DNA of 64,000 nt from Pseudidiomarina taiwanensis. Its GTDB lineage: Bacteria; Pseudomonadota; Gammaproteobacteria; Enterobacterales; Alteromonadaceae. Position numbers and translations under genes: made by a program. This document shows positions 25,303 through 34,763 of this stretch, one piece after another (within the stretch, counting starts at the first letter, position 1; every line of letters starts with the position of its first letter). The notes below the pieces were generated by a model. It made no database searches and was not told the origin of the DNA. It was given only the letters and a program-made list of their open reading frames with translations. Where the stretch lies: the NCBI RefSeq assembly GCF_003987435.1, contig NZ_PIQG01000003.1, positions 124,001 to 188,000 of the forward strand, given 5' to 3'.

Positions 25303-26421
25303 ATGGCATCTGTTGCACTAATTTGGGTTGGTGTAGGTCATATCGGTCAGTATTGGCTTGATCACATCGCTCAGCATTGGCCTCGTAATCATCCCCTTGA
25401 ATTGCGAGCACTAGTCAGTTCACAACGTTACTTTGAGGTCAATGCAGAGTTGACTTGGCGCAGTGCGCAGCCGCTGACCGCCTTGTTTGCGCGGCGTGCG
25501 CATCAATGCTCGCATCCTGAACAACAAGTCACGGCGTGTATTACTGCCCTCAAGCAAGACTATGCAGGTGTTATTGTCATAGATGCCACCGCGTCAAAAG
25601 CCGTGAGTCGTTGTTATGTCGATTGGCTCCAAGCTGGGGCAGACATTGTCTCAGCGAACAAATATGCTGGCTCGAGTGCGAGCGATTATTACCAAGAAAT
25701 TCATCAAACACTTAAGAATACAGGGCGCTACTGGCGCGCCAGTGCCACTATTGGGGCAGGTTTGCCGGTGCAAGATGTGCTGCGCGATAAGTACCAGCAG
25801 CAAGCTCCGGTTAGCGGGATAACAGGCACGTTTTCAGGCTCATTAGCTTGGATCTTTCATCACTATCGTGCCGGTGAACCCCTCTCTAAATGGCTGCTCA
25901 AGGCTGTTGATTTGGGGTTAACTGAGCCCGATCCTCGGGCTGATTTATCGGGGATGGATGTTGCTCGGAAACTTTTAATTGTGGCGCGTGAACTCGGCTG
26001 GCAACTTGAGCTGCCACAAATTGCAATTCAAAACCTGGTCCCTCCGGCTTTGCGGGAAGTCAGTTTGGATGAGTTCTGGCGGCGGATTGATGAGTTTGAT
26101 CATTACTTTGAACGCTGGCGCCAGCAGACCTATCCAAGCGCTACGCGTTTGGTTTATTTGGGCCGCGTGCGACAAACTGCGGCTGGAGAGCCACAGGCGG
26201 TGGCGCAAATTGAACCACAAAGCGCTGAATCAGTGTATGCTGAGCTTGCCGATACGGAAGCTTATTTTGAGTTATTCGAGCAAGATATGACCGCTCCTAG
26301 CGTGATTATTCGTGGCCCGGGAACGGGTGCTGATGCAACCACGCAAGGCATTCAACGAGATATCGATATGATTGCGGCAAAGATCATGACGCACGCAACT
26401 GACCCAGAGAATCAACAATGA
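25303..26421 (+). CDS. Stand-alone homoserine dehydrogenase-like protein
   Basis: A 372-aa protein with an N-terminal NAD(P) Rossmann start (WVGVGHIGQ, residues 7-15) and homoserine dehydrogenase catalytic segments: ANKYAG, RASATIGAGLPVQD, GTFSGSLAWIF and EPDPRADLSGMDVARKLLIVARE (in part). It is the monofunctional size but lacks the C-terminal ACT domain and is not fused to aspartokinase. It should reduce aspartate semialdehyde to homoserine for Thr/Met synthesis. No thr genes are adjacent, so it may be a second copy. It overlaps the next gene by four bases. Confidence 0.8.
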   Translation: MASVALIWVGVGHIGQYWLDHIAQHWPRNHPLELRALVSSQRYFEVNAELTWRSAQPLTALFARRAHQCSHPEQQVTACITALKQDYAGVIVIDATASKAVSRCYVDWLQAGADIVSANKYAGSSASDYYQEIHQTLKNTGRYWRASATIGAGLPVQDVLRDKYQQQAPVSGITGTFSGSLAWIFHHYRAGEPLSKWLLKAVDLGLTEPDPRADLSGMDVARKLLIVARELGWQLELPQIAIQNLVPPALREVSLDEFWRRIDEFDHYFERWRQQTYPSATRLVYLGRVRQTAAGEPQAVAQIEPQSAESVYAELADTEAYFELFEQDMTAPSVIIRGPGTGADATTQGIQRDIDMIAAKIMTHATDPENQQ

Positions 26422-27389
26422 GACCTATTCACGTCATCGTATTGTTGCTTGGCGTAACGCTTGTTAGTGGCTGTAGCCAGTATATTGAGCGGCAATTATT
26501 GGCGCCCCCAACAAAAACAGGCATTCCAGTTTTAACTGCAGCGGAACTGAACGCGCTTGATATTGAACAGCGTCAGTTTTGTCTGCCACATCTTGGCGGT
26601 TGTACCGGGTATCTTTATGCGGCCGCAAAGCGGCCAAGTACCGATTTGAGTCAGTTTACTTCGGCTCCGACTCCGCAGGGTCAAACTTATCTTGAGTTTG
26701 ATTTAGCGCGTGATGAGGTGCCTTATCAAGCGCGTGGAACCATTGTTCTGGTGCATGGTTATGGCGGCTCTAAGCAGACCATGGGGCAATTGACGGAGTA
26801 TTTTCGGATGCTCGGTTTTGCGGTTATTGCACCAGATATGCTCGGCCATGGTGATTCGAGCGCGAAACAACCGGGTTTTGGTGTCCACGATGCTGAACTA
26901 TTTAGCCAACTGATTGATAGTTTACCCCGTCGCGAAGTCCCCAAGCCGATCTGGGTCGGGGGAATGTCGATGGGGGCGACCGCAGCTTTGCATTTGGCCC
27001 AACAACGTGACGATGTGCGCGGGGCGATTTTGTTTGCTCCAATGATTAATTTTGCCGATGCAACTTTGGCGGTCCTCGAAATGGTGCGGCCAAATACTGC
27101 ACAGGTCCTGCCAGAAGCAGATGTGCGAGAGGGGGTTGCCAAAGCGCTGGCGGCACAACAACTTGATGCGAGTCAGCTCGATCTTGCGACGCAAGTGCAA
27201 CAAGCGGGCTTACCAACTTTAATTCTTGCCAGCGATGCGGATGCTGCGGCGCCCTATCAAACGTTTGCGAGCTGGCAACAACCGCGGCTTGAGGTGGTGC
27301 GAATTCCCAATCGCTATCATATGCTGATGGCGGTGCCTGATCGGCAAATGCACGAGGCTATCAGTGCTTGGCTGGCGCAGTTTAACTAG
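26418..27389 (+). CDS. Lipoprotein alpha/beta hydrolase
   Basis: A 323-aa hydrolase with lipobox LVSGC (Cys19), so it is anchored in a membrane facing the periplasm. The fold markers are LVHGYGGS (oxyanion hole), GGMSMGA with Ser184 as nucleophile, ASDADA as acid region and NRYHMLM with the likely catalytic His. Monoacylglycerol lipase-like HGHGDS spacing (GHGDSS) is present. The substrate is unknown. The ATG overlaps the homoserine dehydrogenase stop (ATGA), but a metabolic link is not obvious. Confidence 0.82.
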   Translation: MRPIHVIVLLLGVTLVSGCSQYIERQLLAPPTKTGIPVLTAAELNALDIEQRQFCLPHLGGCTGYLYAAAKRPSTDLSQFTSAPTPQGQTYLEFDLARDEVPYQARGTIVLVHGYGGSKQTMGQLTEYFRMLGFAVIAPDMLGHGDSSAKQPGFGVHDAELFSQLIDSLPRREVPKPIWVGGMSMGATAALHLAQQRDDVRGAILFAPMINFADATLAVLEMVRPNTAQVLPEADVREGVAKALAAQQLDASQLDLATQVQQAGLPTLILASDADAAAPYQTFASWQQPRLEVVRIPNRYHMLMAVPDRQMHEAISAWLAQFN

Positions 27390-28926
27390 TGTTACGCTTT
27401 GCGTGACGTGGGCGCCGTGGTTTACCCGATCCCGGCCGCACATGGGTGGCCAGAATGCGTTTTCCTTCAGCTTTGACCCGATCGCCTTTGCGCCATGACC
27501 ACAGGGTATCTCGCGCAATTTTAGCGCGCTCGGTTAAATCAATCATTGGGGTGGGGTAGTCACGGCCGAGTTGACAGTCATACAGCTGCTGCTCCATTGC
27601 GGTCATTTGCCATGGCTGTTGAATCAATTCGGCGGGAACCTGCGCAAGTTCTGGCACCCATTGGCGCACAAAGTGACCTTCTGGATCGTGCTCTTGCGCT
27701 TGTTTCACTGGGTTATAGATACGAATCGTATTGGTCCCGGTAACGCCCGCTTGCATTTGAAATTGTGGGTAATGAATGCCCGGTTCAAAATCGAGAAATA
27801 GCCGAGCCAAGTGATGGACTCCACGGCGCCAATCGATCAGCAAGTGATGACACAAAAAGCTCACCAGCATGGCGCGCATGCGAAAGTTAATGTACCCCGT
27901 TTGTTGTAAACAACGCATACAAGCATCAACCAGTGGAAAGCCCGTTTGACCTTGCTGCCATGCCTGTAAGTGTTGTTCGACCTCGGCGTCGTCGCGGTAG
28001 GGGAAATCTTCGTAAGCGCGATTGATCGGGCGCTGCTCCATCGCGCATTCACTTTCGAATTTTTGGATAAAATGGCAATGCCAATGCACTCGCGAAGCAA
28101 GCGCCACCAGCGCACGGCGCCAGCCAGGGACCGACCAATGACGCAACAACACTTGATACATCTCGCGTAAGCTTATATTGCCCCAAGCGAGATAGGGCGA
28201 TAGGCGCGAGCAACTTTGTCGACTCTGGCTGGGCTTGGAAATATGATAGGGATAGTTTTTACCCCGTTCATCAAAGAAATCAGCTAAGGTTTGCCAGGCA
28301 TGTTCGGGTCCACCGAGTTGCATTTGTGGGTCGGTTTGTTGCCATTCTGATGGCGCTTGCCAATCCTCGCCAGTTCGTTCAACAAAACGGACCTGCTGCC
28401 AGTTAATGGGCGTGATTTTTCGCCGCATCACTTGCTTCCATTCAGCATCCCAATTGCGTCGGTGGGTTGCCCCGCGAATGACTGCGCCGGTTGGACTTTC
28501 ATGCCACTGGATCTGGTGTTGCTTGAACCAATCTTGCAGCGCCCGATCACGAGCAAAGGTGCGTTCGATACCAATTTCTTCATGACTATAGACCGCGGCA
28601 AATTGAGTGTGCTGATAAAGCTGTTGGAAGATGCTGCCAGCATCACCATGAAGGATCCACAGGTTCTCGTTTAAGGCAGGCTGACTTGGATAATCGGCTT
28701 GCTGTTCGGAGTATCTGAAACGAACGCTTTGCGTGCCATGTTTGAGTTGCTGTAAGCTCTGCCAAACGAACCGCCAATGGCGGATATCGTAGTGAGGGTC
28801 GGCGACTAATTCAGGCTCGACAATATACAGCAAGATAAGTGGACGACCGCTGGCGATAGCAGCCTGGAGAGGCTCGTGATCGGTTAGCCTTAAATCGCGT
28901 TTAAACCAAACAATCGCCGGTTGCAT
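27382..28926 (-). CDS. Cryptochrome/photolyase family protein
   Basis: A 514-aa photolyase-fold protein. The N-terminal photolyase-related domain begins [17 protein letters not shown]. The C-terminal FAD domain has [51 protein letters not shown] and [15 protein letters not shown]. It should be a light-driven CPD repair enzyme or cryptochrome; the FRMRAML form differs from classical class I PhrB, so the subtype is open. I set the start at the ATG at 28926 next to the conserved N-terminus. The tail is basic ([10 protein letters not shown]). It follows the CRY-DASH gene by ten bases. Confidence 0.87.
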   Translation of the reverse strand: MQPAIVWFKRDLRLTDHEPLQAAIASGRPLILLYIVEPELVADPHYDIRHWRFVWQSLQQLKHGTQSVRFRYSEQQADYPSQPALNENLWILHGDAGSIFQQLYQHTQFAAVYSHEEIGIERTFARDRALQDWFKQHQIQWHESPTGAVIRGATHRRNWDAEWKQVMRRKITPINWQQVRFVERTGEDWQAPSEWQQTDPQMQLGGPEHAWQTLADFFDERGKNYPYHISKPSQSRQSCSRLSPYLAWGNISLREMYQVLLRHWSVPGWRRALVALASRVHWHCHFIQKFESECAMEQRPINRAYEDFPYRDDAEVEQHLQAWQQGQTGFPLVDACMRCLQQTGYINFRMRAMLVSFLCHHLLIDWRRGVHHLARLFLDFEPGIHYPQFQMQAGVTGTNTIRIYNPVKQAQEHDPEGHFVRQWVPELAQVPAELIQQPWQMTAMEQQLYDCQLGRDYPTPMIDLTERAKIARDTLWSWRKGDRVKAEGKRILATHVRPGSGKPRRPRHAKRNTS

Positions 28927-28936
28927 GACAGCTGAA

Positions 28937-30265
28937 TTAGGGGGTAAGAGGCCAGTCTGCGGCATCAACCACGTCGAGCATGGCGTTGGGGTGTTCGCCT
29001 TGCCAAGTTGCAATAAACTCGCCCTGTGGATCATACATCCGGGTCTGTTTGGCTAAGTCAAAGCGACGATGCCCACGTGGGTCGGCACCGACCCCCGCTA
29101 AGTATTGCCAATTGCCCCAATTCGCGCCGACATCATAATCGATCAATTGGCGTTCAAAGTAGGCTGCGCCGTAACGCCAATCCAAGCCCAGCTCATGAAC
29201 AAAACAGCTGGCCACAAGCTGCCGACCACGATTGGACATATACCCCGTTGCGTTGAGTTGTTTCATACAGGCGTTGACGATCGGGAAGGGCGTCTCGCCC
29301 TGACACCACTGTTGAAAGCGATGACTATAAAAGCTGGTTTGCGGACGCTTATCTTTAATCCCACGGAAGTGAAATAAACGTTGTTGATGACGTGCCGCAT
29401 ACCAGATGAAATATTCGCGCCAGAGCAGTTCGAAGTAGATCCAATAGGTACTTTCATTCGCACCGTAGCGCTGTTCATAAGCGTCTAAATAGGCAACAAC
29501 CTCGCGTGCCGAAATTGAACCATCTGCTAGCCACGCCGAGAACTTGGTTGAGTCAGAAAAGCCATCTAGGCTGTTGCGCGTTTGTTTATAGTCACTGGCA
29601 AAGCGCCCATTGAAGTACTGTTGTAGATGGGCTTTGGCGGCGGAACTCCCCCCATGCAGTAATACTTGTTCATGGTGCGGTAAAGTTGGCAGTTGGCTGC
29701 GCGCTTGTTGTGAGAACGGTGCGGGCGGTAACTGTGTTGGCACTGATAATACGGGGCGGATGGCCTCGCGTAAATTAGGTTTTTCAACTTTGCGCCGAAA
29801 CTTCGAGAAAGTATCCGGCAGTTCATCTAAGGCAAAAGGGAGCTGAGCTAAATCGAACAGCGTTGAACTGTCCTCTTCATGGTAATGCAAGAACGGATAA
29901 CGTTGTTGCAAGATCGACCAATACTGGTTTTCGTAATACCCATGCTGACGACTACGATAGATGGCATCAACGCCGTATTGACCAATCAGTTCAGCCATTG
30001 CGTGCAACGGCGTTTGTACCCTTACTAGCAACTGATTGCCGAGCTTGTGTAACTGCTGCTCAAGGTCCGCCAAGCTTTGCTGCAAAAATTGCCAGCGGGC
30101 AGCGCCTATACTGGTGAGCCCATAGCGGTTCGACTCGAACCATTTGGGGTTCACACAGAACAGACAAATCAATTGCTCACATTCTTGCGCCGCTTGCGTC
30201 AGCACGCGCTGGTCGCTGCTGCGCAAGTCGTTTTGAAACCAAATGAGTCCGAGTCGATGCTTCAT
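28937..30265 (-). CDS. CRY-DASH cryptochrome
   Basis: A 442-aa photolyase-family protein with the DASH signature. The N-terminus is [13 protein letters not shown]. The FAD region has [26 protein letters not shown] in its order (given in part), [29 protein letters not shown] and [25 protein letters not shown] proteins bind FAD and a folate antenna and repair CPDs mainly in single-stranded DNA. It lies 12 bases after the old yellow enzyme gene and before a second photolyase, probably in one transcript. Confidence 0.9.
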   Translation of the reverse strand: MKHRLGLIWFQNDLRSSDQRVLTQAAQECEQLICLFCVNPKWFESNRYGLTSIGAARWQFLQQSLADLEQQLHKLGNQLLVRVQTPLHAMAELIGQYGVDAIYRSRQHGYYENQYWSILQQRYPFLHYHEEDSSTLFDLAQLPFALDELPDTFSKFRRKVEKPNLREAIRPVLSVPTQLPPAPFSQQARSQLPTLPHHEQVLLHGGSSAAKAHLQQYFNGRFASDYKQTRNSLDGFSDSTKFSAWLADGSISAREVVAYLDAYEQRYGANESTYWIYFELLWREYFIWYAARHQQRLFHFRGIKDKRPQTSFYSHRFQQWCQGETPFPIVNACMKQLNATGYMSNRGRQLVASCFVHELGLDWRYGAAYFERQLIDYDVGANWGNWQYLAGVGADPRGHRRFDLAKQTRMYDPQGEFIATWQGEHPNAMLDVVDAADWPLTP

Positions 30266-30277
30266 AGTGTCACTGGC

Positions 30278-31384
30278 CTAGTACAATTGCTGCAGTGAGG
30301 CTTTACTAAACGCATCAACCTCATCTTCGCGCCCTTCGCGGATTTTCTTAACCCAGTCTGGATCTTGTAAGAGCGCCCGACCAATGGCGATTAAGTCGAA
30401 TTCATTTGCCGCCATGCGGGTCATCAAATCATCGATACCGCGGGTTTCGACCGCTGGCTTATCACTGGCAAAGGTACCGCTGATGAAGTCTTCGGTGAGG
30501 CCGACAGAGCCGACTGAAATCGCTGGCTTACCGGTTAGCTTTTGGACCCAACCGGCGAGGTTGAGATCGCTGCCTTCGAATTCTGGCTCCCAGAAACGAC
30601 GTTGTGAGGCGTGGAAAACATCTACTCCAGCATCGCTGAGCCAACTTAAGAAAGTTTCAAGTTGCTCAGGGGTTTCACACAAACGGGCATCATAATCTTG
30701 CATTTTCCACTGTGAGAAGCGGAATACGATGGCTTTGTCCTCACCGATGGCAGCGCGGACAGCGCGCACTAATTCGATGGCGAAACGGCAACGGTTTTCA
30801 AACGAGCCGCCGTATTCATCATCGCGTTGATTGGTCCCGGCCCAGAAGAATTGATCAATAAGGTAACCATGCGCACCATGAATCTCGACCCCATCAAAGC
30901 CGACTTCGATGGCACGTTTGGCGGAATGAGCAAAGCCTGCAATCACCTCATCAATATCCGCTTTGGTCATTGCTTTGCCATTCGGTTTACCCGGTGCGTA
31001 CAGACCTGATGGGCTATAGGCTGGTGCAGCATCGTCAGACTCTGGTTTACGAACGGCGCCAACATGCCAGAGTTGCGGAATAATTTGACCGCCTTCGGCA
31101 TGGACCGCATCGACAACTTTTTTCCAGCCCGCCATGGCTTCATCGCCGTAGATGTGCGGCACGTTAGGGTAGCCGCTGGCGCCTTCATGGCGAATTTCGG
31201 TCCCCTCGGTCACGATTAAGCCAACTTCACCTGCAGCACGACGGGCGTAATAAGCAACATTGTCATCGTTGGGGACATTGCCCGGTGAGAAACTACGGGT
31301 CATAGGTGCCATTACAGTGCGGTTGCGCAACTTCAGGCTTTTACATTCAAAGGGCTTAAATAAAGGGCTCACATCAATCGCCAT
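30278..31384 (-). CDS. Old yellow enzyme family NADH:flavin oxidoreductase
   Basis: A 368-aa FMN TIM-barrel enzyme. It has LKLRNRTVMAPMTRS at the start, GLIVTEGTEI, the substrate-binding pair His169/His172 with Tyr174 (IHGAHGYLIDQFF), and the FMN phosphate region IAIGRALLQDPDW. OYE enzymes reduce electrophilic alkenes with NAD(P)H. It lies between the M48 protease and the two cryptochrome genes on the same strand. An association of OYE with photolyases may reflect shared oxidative/light stress, which is inference. Confidence 0.9.
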   Translation of the reverse strand: MAIDVSPLFKPFECKSLKLRNRTVMAPMTRSFSPGNVPNDDNVAYYARRAAGEVGLIVTEGTEIRHEGASGYPNVPHIYGDEAMAGWKKVVDAVHAEGGQIIPQLWHVGAVRKPESDDAAPAYSPSGLYAPGKPNGKAMTKADIDEVIAGFAHSAKRAIEVGFDGVEIHGAHGYLIDQFFWAGTNQRDDEYGGSFENRCRFAIELVRAVRAAIGEDKAIVFRFSQWKMQDYDARLCETPEQLETFLSWLSDAGVDVFHASQRRFWEPEFEGSDLNLAGWVQKLTGKPAISVGSVGLTEDFISGTFASDKPAVETRGIDDLMTRMAANEFDLIAIGRALLQDPDWVKKIREGREDEVDAFSKASLQQLY

Positions 31385-31405
31385 AATTACTCCATGGTTT
31401 TAGTT

Positions 31406-31436
31406 CAAAACAGATTACGCCGGAAGGCGCTGTTTA
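31406..31436 (-). terminator. Possible terminator hairpin after the M48 protease gene
   Basis: On the minus strand the sequence around the M48 stop can fold as AACAG-CGCC, loop TTCC, GGCG, a four-base bulge, then CTGTT and a short T-run. The bulge weakens it. It may reduce read-through from lemA-M48 into the old yellow enzyme operon. Confidence 0.35.
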
Positions 31437-33083
31437 GATCGCGAGAAATTCGTCGGGTAACGGCGCTTCGATACAAGCGCATAAAATCGCAATTAATTTT
31501 CGTTCCGTCTCCGATACATGGTCATCCGCATGGACGGTTTCAAGCCACGCTTGAACAATTTGCTGGCGCGCAGCCGGTGGCTCATGTTGGTGGGTATTTA
31601 AGGCAAGCTCGAGTTGGCTACGGTCAAGGGCTTGTTGTCGCTCGGCTCGCTCTAGGGCTTGGCAAGAAATGGCTAACGCCTGCTCGCGCTTTAAGGTTTG
31701 ACTAAAGCGTTTGGGCGGTAGCAGTTGGCGTGCGATCAGTTGATAGAGACCCCAGTGAAAAAGATCTTGGCTAGCGGCGAGTTGCTCTAAATCTTGCAAC
31801 AGCGCCAGGCGTTTCGAATCAGGCGCAATGCGCAGTGCCGGCAGCGCGATCTCGACTAAAGCAAATTGCTGGGTTTCGCTAAGTTGACGCAATGCTTGAG
31901 CCAGCTCAGTGGGCTCTGAACTCAGCTGATTGACGACCAGTTGCTGAACCAATTGTGGCGCTTGTTCGCGACTTCGTGCCTGCTCAACAAGTAGCATCGG
32001 CAGTGCCAGCGCAGCCAGTCGATCGAGCGGTGTCGTTTCGCGAGCCGCGGCTTTGACCTCCGCCTCAGTAGCCTTGCTATGCGCTTCTTGTGGCAGTGGG
32101 TAGCGCCCATTCCAACTCGGCTCGAGTCGTTTGATGCGTTTTTCTAGTGGCGGGTGAGTGGCCATCAAAGTAAACCATTTACTTAGCGCCTGGGAAAAGA
32201 ACAAATGCTCGACTTGGTCCGCATTGGGATGCTGCATCCGACTGCCGTGCTGACGCGCGCCAATTTGCTGCAGTGCGGCTGAAAGAGCTCGCGGATTTCG
32301 AGTGAATTGCACTGCGGCCGAGTCGGCCAAATATTCTCTTTGGCGGCTGACTGCCGCTTTAATTAAGTTGCCAAAAAACACGCCAATAGCGCCAATAAGC
32401 AAGAGAGCTAAACCAAGTAGCGGCAACGCATTGTTATTTTTACCGCGGCTGCGGAAGCGGGCGCTTTGCAACAACACACGACCTAGATGGGCAAAGGCAA
32501 GAATACCTGCAAGTGCTGCGATTAAGCGCAGGTTAAGGCGCATATCGCCATTTAGAATATGACTGAACTCATGGGCAACGACGGCTTGCAGCTGCTCTCG
32601 ATTAAACGTCTCGACCGCGCCTCGGGTTAAGCCAATCACGGCATCCTGAGTGGTGAGACCTGCCGCAAAGGCATTGATTGCGCTCTCGTTGGGAAGGAGA
32701 TAGACCGTTGGGACGGGCATATTGGCAGCAATCGCCATCTCTTCTACTACGTTAAGAATACGGCGTTCGAGTGGGTCACTGCTATCTGGCGCGAGGGCTA
32801 CACCCCCTAAACTCTCGGCAACCACACTGCCACCGTGGCGCAGTTGCGACCACTTGAACAACATCACTATACCAATTGCGACGGCAATAATTGCGCAAAT
32901 GAAAATCAGCAGCTGAGGTTCAATCACCACAGTTTGCTGGCCTTGTCGCTGCACCGCTCCCATGATGATCGCAGCCAGTCCAGCGACTAGCGCCATAATC
33001 GCAATAAATGCCAAAGCGAACAGCAACACGAGCAGTTTAGTGTTGCGCTTCGCTTGTTGTTGATGTTCGAAAAAGTTAACCAA
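31434..33083 (-). CDS. M48-family membrane zinc metalloprotease (HtpX-like) with C-terminal extension
   Basis: A 549-aa protein with two N-terminal TMs (about 17-45 and 55-78), the zinc motif HEFSH at 171-175, two further TMs around 190-240, and the third ligand in EYLADSAAVQF. About 200 residues after the protease domain form a helical extension absent from HtpX. It is paired with lemA, a conserved combination. The reading starts at TTG 33083 with a weak purine site; an internal Met (residue 30) would remove the first TM, so the TTG is preferred. It is likely a membrane-protein quality-control enzyme. Confidence 0.85.
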   Translation of the reverse strand: MVNFFEHQQQAKRNTKLLVLLFALAFIAIMALVAGLAAIIMGAVQRQGQQTVVIEPQLLIFICAIIAVAIGIVMLFKWSQLRHGGSVVAESLGGVALAPDSSDPLERRILNVVEEMAIAANMPVPTVYLLPNESAINAFAAGLTTQDAVIGLTRGAVETFNREQLQAVVAHEFSHILNGDMRLNLRLIAALAGILAFAHLGRVLLQSARFRSRGKNNNALPLLGLALLLIGAIGVFFGNLIKAAVSRQREYLADSAAVQFTRNPRALSAALQQIGARQHGSRMQHPNADQVEHLFFSQALSKWFTLMATHPPLEKRIKRLEPSWNGRYPLPQEAHSKATEAEVKAAARETTPLDRLAALALPMLLVEQARSREQAPQLVQQLVVNQLSSEPTELAQALRQLSETQQFALVEIALPALRIAPDSKRLALLQDLEQLAASQDLFHWGLYQLIARQLLPPKRFSQTLKREQALAISCQALERAERQQALDRSQLELALNTHQHEPPAARQQIVQAWLETVHADDHVSETERKLIAILCACIEAPLPDEFLAI

Positions 33084-33104
33084 TTGGACCGCTTCCGCGT
33101 GCGT

Positions 33105-33698
33105 TTAAAAACTAACTTTAGGAGCGGCTTGGATGGCGGCACTGTCTTCAAATTCGAGCAGTGAAGCATCGCTGGCGTGACCAAACATGCCTGCAAAAAC
33201 CACCGGCGGGAAAGATTGCCGGTAGGTATTATAATTCATCACCGCATCGTTGTAGGCTTGCCGCGCAAAAGCAACGCGGTTTTCGGTGCTGGTGAGCTCT
33301 TCCGATAATTGCATCATATTTTGGTTTGCTTTGAGGTCAGGATAGGCTTCCATCACAACATTTAAGCGACCTAGCGCATTCCCTAATGCCCCTTCGGCTT
33401 GCCCCAGCTGACTCATGGCACTGGCATCGGTCGGATTTTGTTTGGCTGCGGGCAGGGCTTGAGCGGCCTGATTGCGGGCAGAGATGACCGCTTCAAGGGT
33501 CTCGCGTTCGTGGCTCATATAGGCTTTCGCAGTCTCAACCAAATTTGGAATCAGGTCATAGCGACGTTTAAGTTGCACTTCGATTTGCGCAAAGGCATTG
33601 GCAAACTGATTTTTCAGTTGTACCAGACGGTTATAGATGCTGATGACATAGATAAACAGTACCACCAGGACGATAAGGACGATCCAACCTGTAGCCAT
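33105..33698 (-). CDS. lemA: LemA family protein
   Basis: A 197-aa protein with one N-terminal TM (about 5-25) and a long helical bundle. The signature is YNRLVQLKNQFANAFAQIEVQLKRRYDLIPNLVE in order (given in part), NQNMMQLSEELTSTENRVAFAR and YNTYRQSFP. LemA proteins are membrane-anchored, face the periplasm and travel with M48 or TPM genes. The ATG at 33698 has AGGAG upstream; longer readings extend into the gmk promoter. It is divergent from gmk with an 81-base gap. Confidence 0.9.
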   Translation of the reverse strand: MATGWIVLIVLVVLFIYVISIYNRLVQLKNQFANAFAQIEVQLKRRYDLIPNLVETAKAYMSHERETLEAVISARNQAAQALPAAKQNPTDASAMSQLGQAEGALGNALGRLNVVMEAYPDLKANQNMMQLSEELTSTENRVAFARQAYNDAVMNYNTYRQSFPPVVFAGMFGHASDASLLEFEDSAAIQAAPKVSF

Positions 33699-33779
33699 AA
33701 CAAAACTCCTTCTGTGTCGGTTGTTTAACATGCTATGATCGGTCGTCATTAGCAAGCAAACTAAAAACTGTAAGCGTTC

Positions 33780-34439
33780 ATGACCAACATCGAGCAACAT
33801 CCTCAAGCCAAGACCGCCGGCAACTTGTTTATCATTGCTGCTCCAAGTGGAGCGGGCAAATCTAGTTTAATCAAAGCATTGCTCGCGCGCCATACTGACG
33901 GTTCCATGCAAGTTTCCGTGTCGTGTACAACCCGTCCTGCGCGTCCAGGCGAAGAAGATGGGGTGCATTATCACTTTATCGATGAAGCCACCTTTCAAGC
34001 CAAAATCGAAGCGCAGCAGTTTTATGAGTGGGCGCAGGTTTTTGGCAATTATTACGGCACCTCACGGGTGGTTATTGAAGAGACCCTGCAAAGCGGTGTG
34101 GATGTCTTTCTTGATATCGATTGGCAGGGTGCTCGCCAGGTTCGCGAGCATTATCCGAGTGCGCGAGCTATTTTCATCGTGCCACCGAGCATTGCAGTAC
34201 TCGAACAGCGTTTGCGTCTGCGTGGTCAGGATTCGGATGAGGTGATTGCGGAGCGGATGGCAAAGGCGCAAGCAGAAATGTCGCATTATCACGAGTTTGA
34301 TTACTTGCTGGTGAACGATGAATTCGAAACGTGCCTCGCCGATCTCGAGCACATTGTATTGGCTGAAAGACAGCGGATGGCGTTGCAGCAGCAGCGACAT
34401 GCCGCTACACTCAAAGATCTGTTGGCGAAACGCGGTTAA
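33780..34439 (+). CDS. gmk: Guanylate kinase
   Basis: A 219-aa enzyme that phosphorylates GMP to GDP with ATP. The P-loop APSGAGKSS is at about residues 20-28, and the GMP-binding segment [19 protein letters not shown] and [10 protein letters not shown] follow. The length is slightly longer than E. coli Gmk (207 aa) because of an N-terminal extension. It is first in the conserved gmk-rpoZ-spoT order. Confidence 0.96.
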   Translation: MTNIEQHPQAKTAGNLFIIAAPSGAGKSSLIKALLARHTDGSMQVSVSCTTRPARPGEEDGVHYHFIDEATFQAKIEAQQFYEWAQVFGNYYGTSRVVIEETLQSGVDVFLDIDWQGARQVREHYPSARAIFIVPPSIAVLEQRLRLRGQDSDEVIAERMAKAQAEMSHYHEFDYLLVNDEFETCLADLEHIVLAERQRMALQQQRHAATLKDLLAKRG

Positions 34440-34450
34440 ATCCGTATAAT
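34422..34450 (+). promoter_or_regulatory. Sigma70 promoter for rpoZ-spoT inside the gmk 3' end
   Basis: TTGGCG (34422-34427), a 17-base spacer and a perfect TATAAT (34445-34450) are present. The -35 lies in the last codons of gmk and the -10 just after its stop. The leader to the rpoZ ATG is about 25 bases, with GGAG before the start. This gives rpoZ-spoT transcription independent of gmk. Confidence 0.65.
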
Positions 34451-34482
34451 TTCCCACCCATTTTGTTAGTGCTGGAGAAAAC

Positions 34483-34758
34483 ATGGCTCGCGTAACTGTT
34501 GAAGATGCGGTTGACCGCATTGGTAATCGTTTTGACTTGGTCCTTGTCGCTGCGCGTCGCGCGCGTCAGTTAGCGACTCAGGGTAAAGAATCTTTGGTCC
34601 CATGGAAGAGTAACGAGAAAGCGACAGTGGTTGCTTTGCGTGAAATTGAAGAAGGCCAGATCGATGCGGCCCGCCTAGATGCAGAAGAGCGTACTGAAGC
34701 TGCGCGTCGCGATGCCGAAGAGCTCGCTGCAGTTGATATTCTGCGTGGCATCGAGTAA
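34483..34758 (+). CDS. rpoZ: RNA polymerase omega subunit
   Basis: A 91-aa protein with the omega signature: [28 protein letters not shown] and REIEEGQID. It helps beta-prime folding and forms part of the ppGpp binding site 1, which makes the adjacency to spoT meaningful. GGAG lies nine bases before the ATG. Five bases separate it from spoT. Confidence 0.96.
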   Translation: MARVTVEDAVDRIGNRFDLVLVAARRARQLATQGKESLVPWKSNEKATVVALREIEEGQIDAARLDAEERTEAARRDAEELAAVDILRGIE

Positions 34759-34763
34759 CTCGT

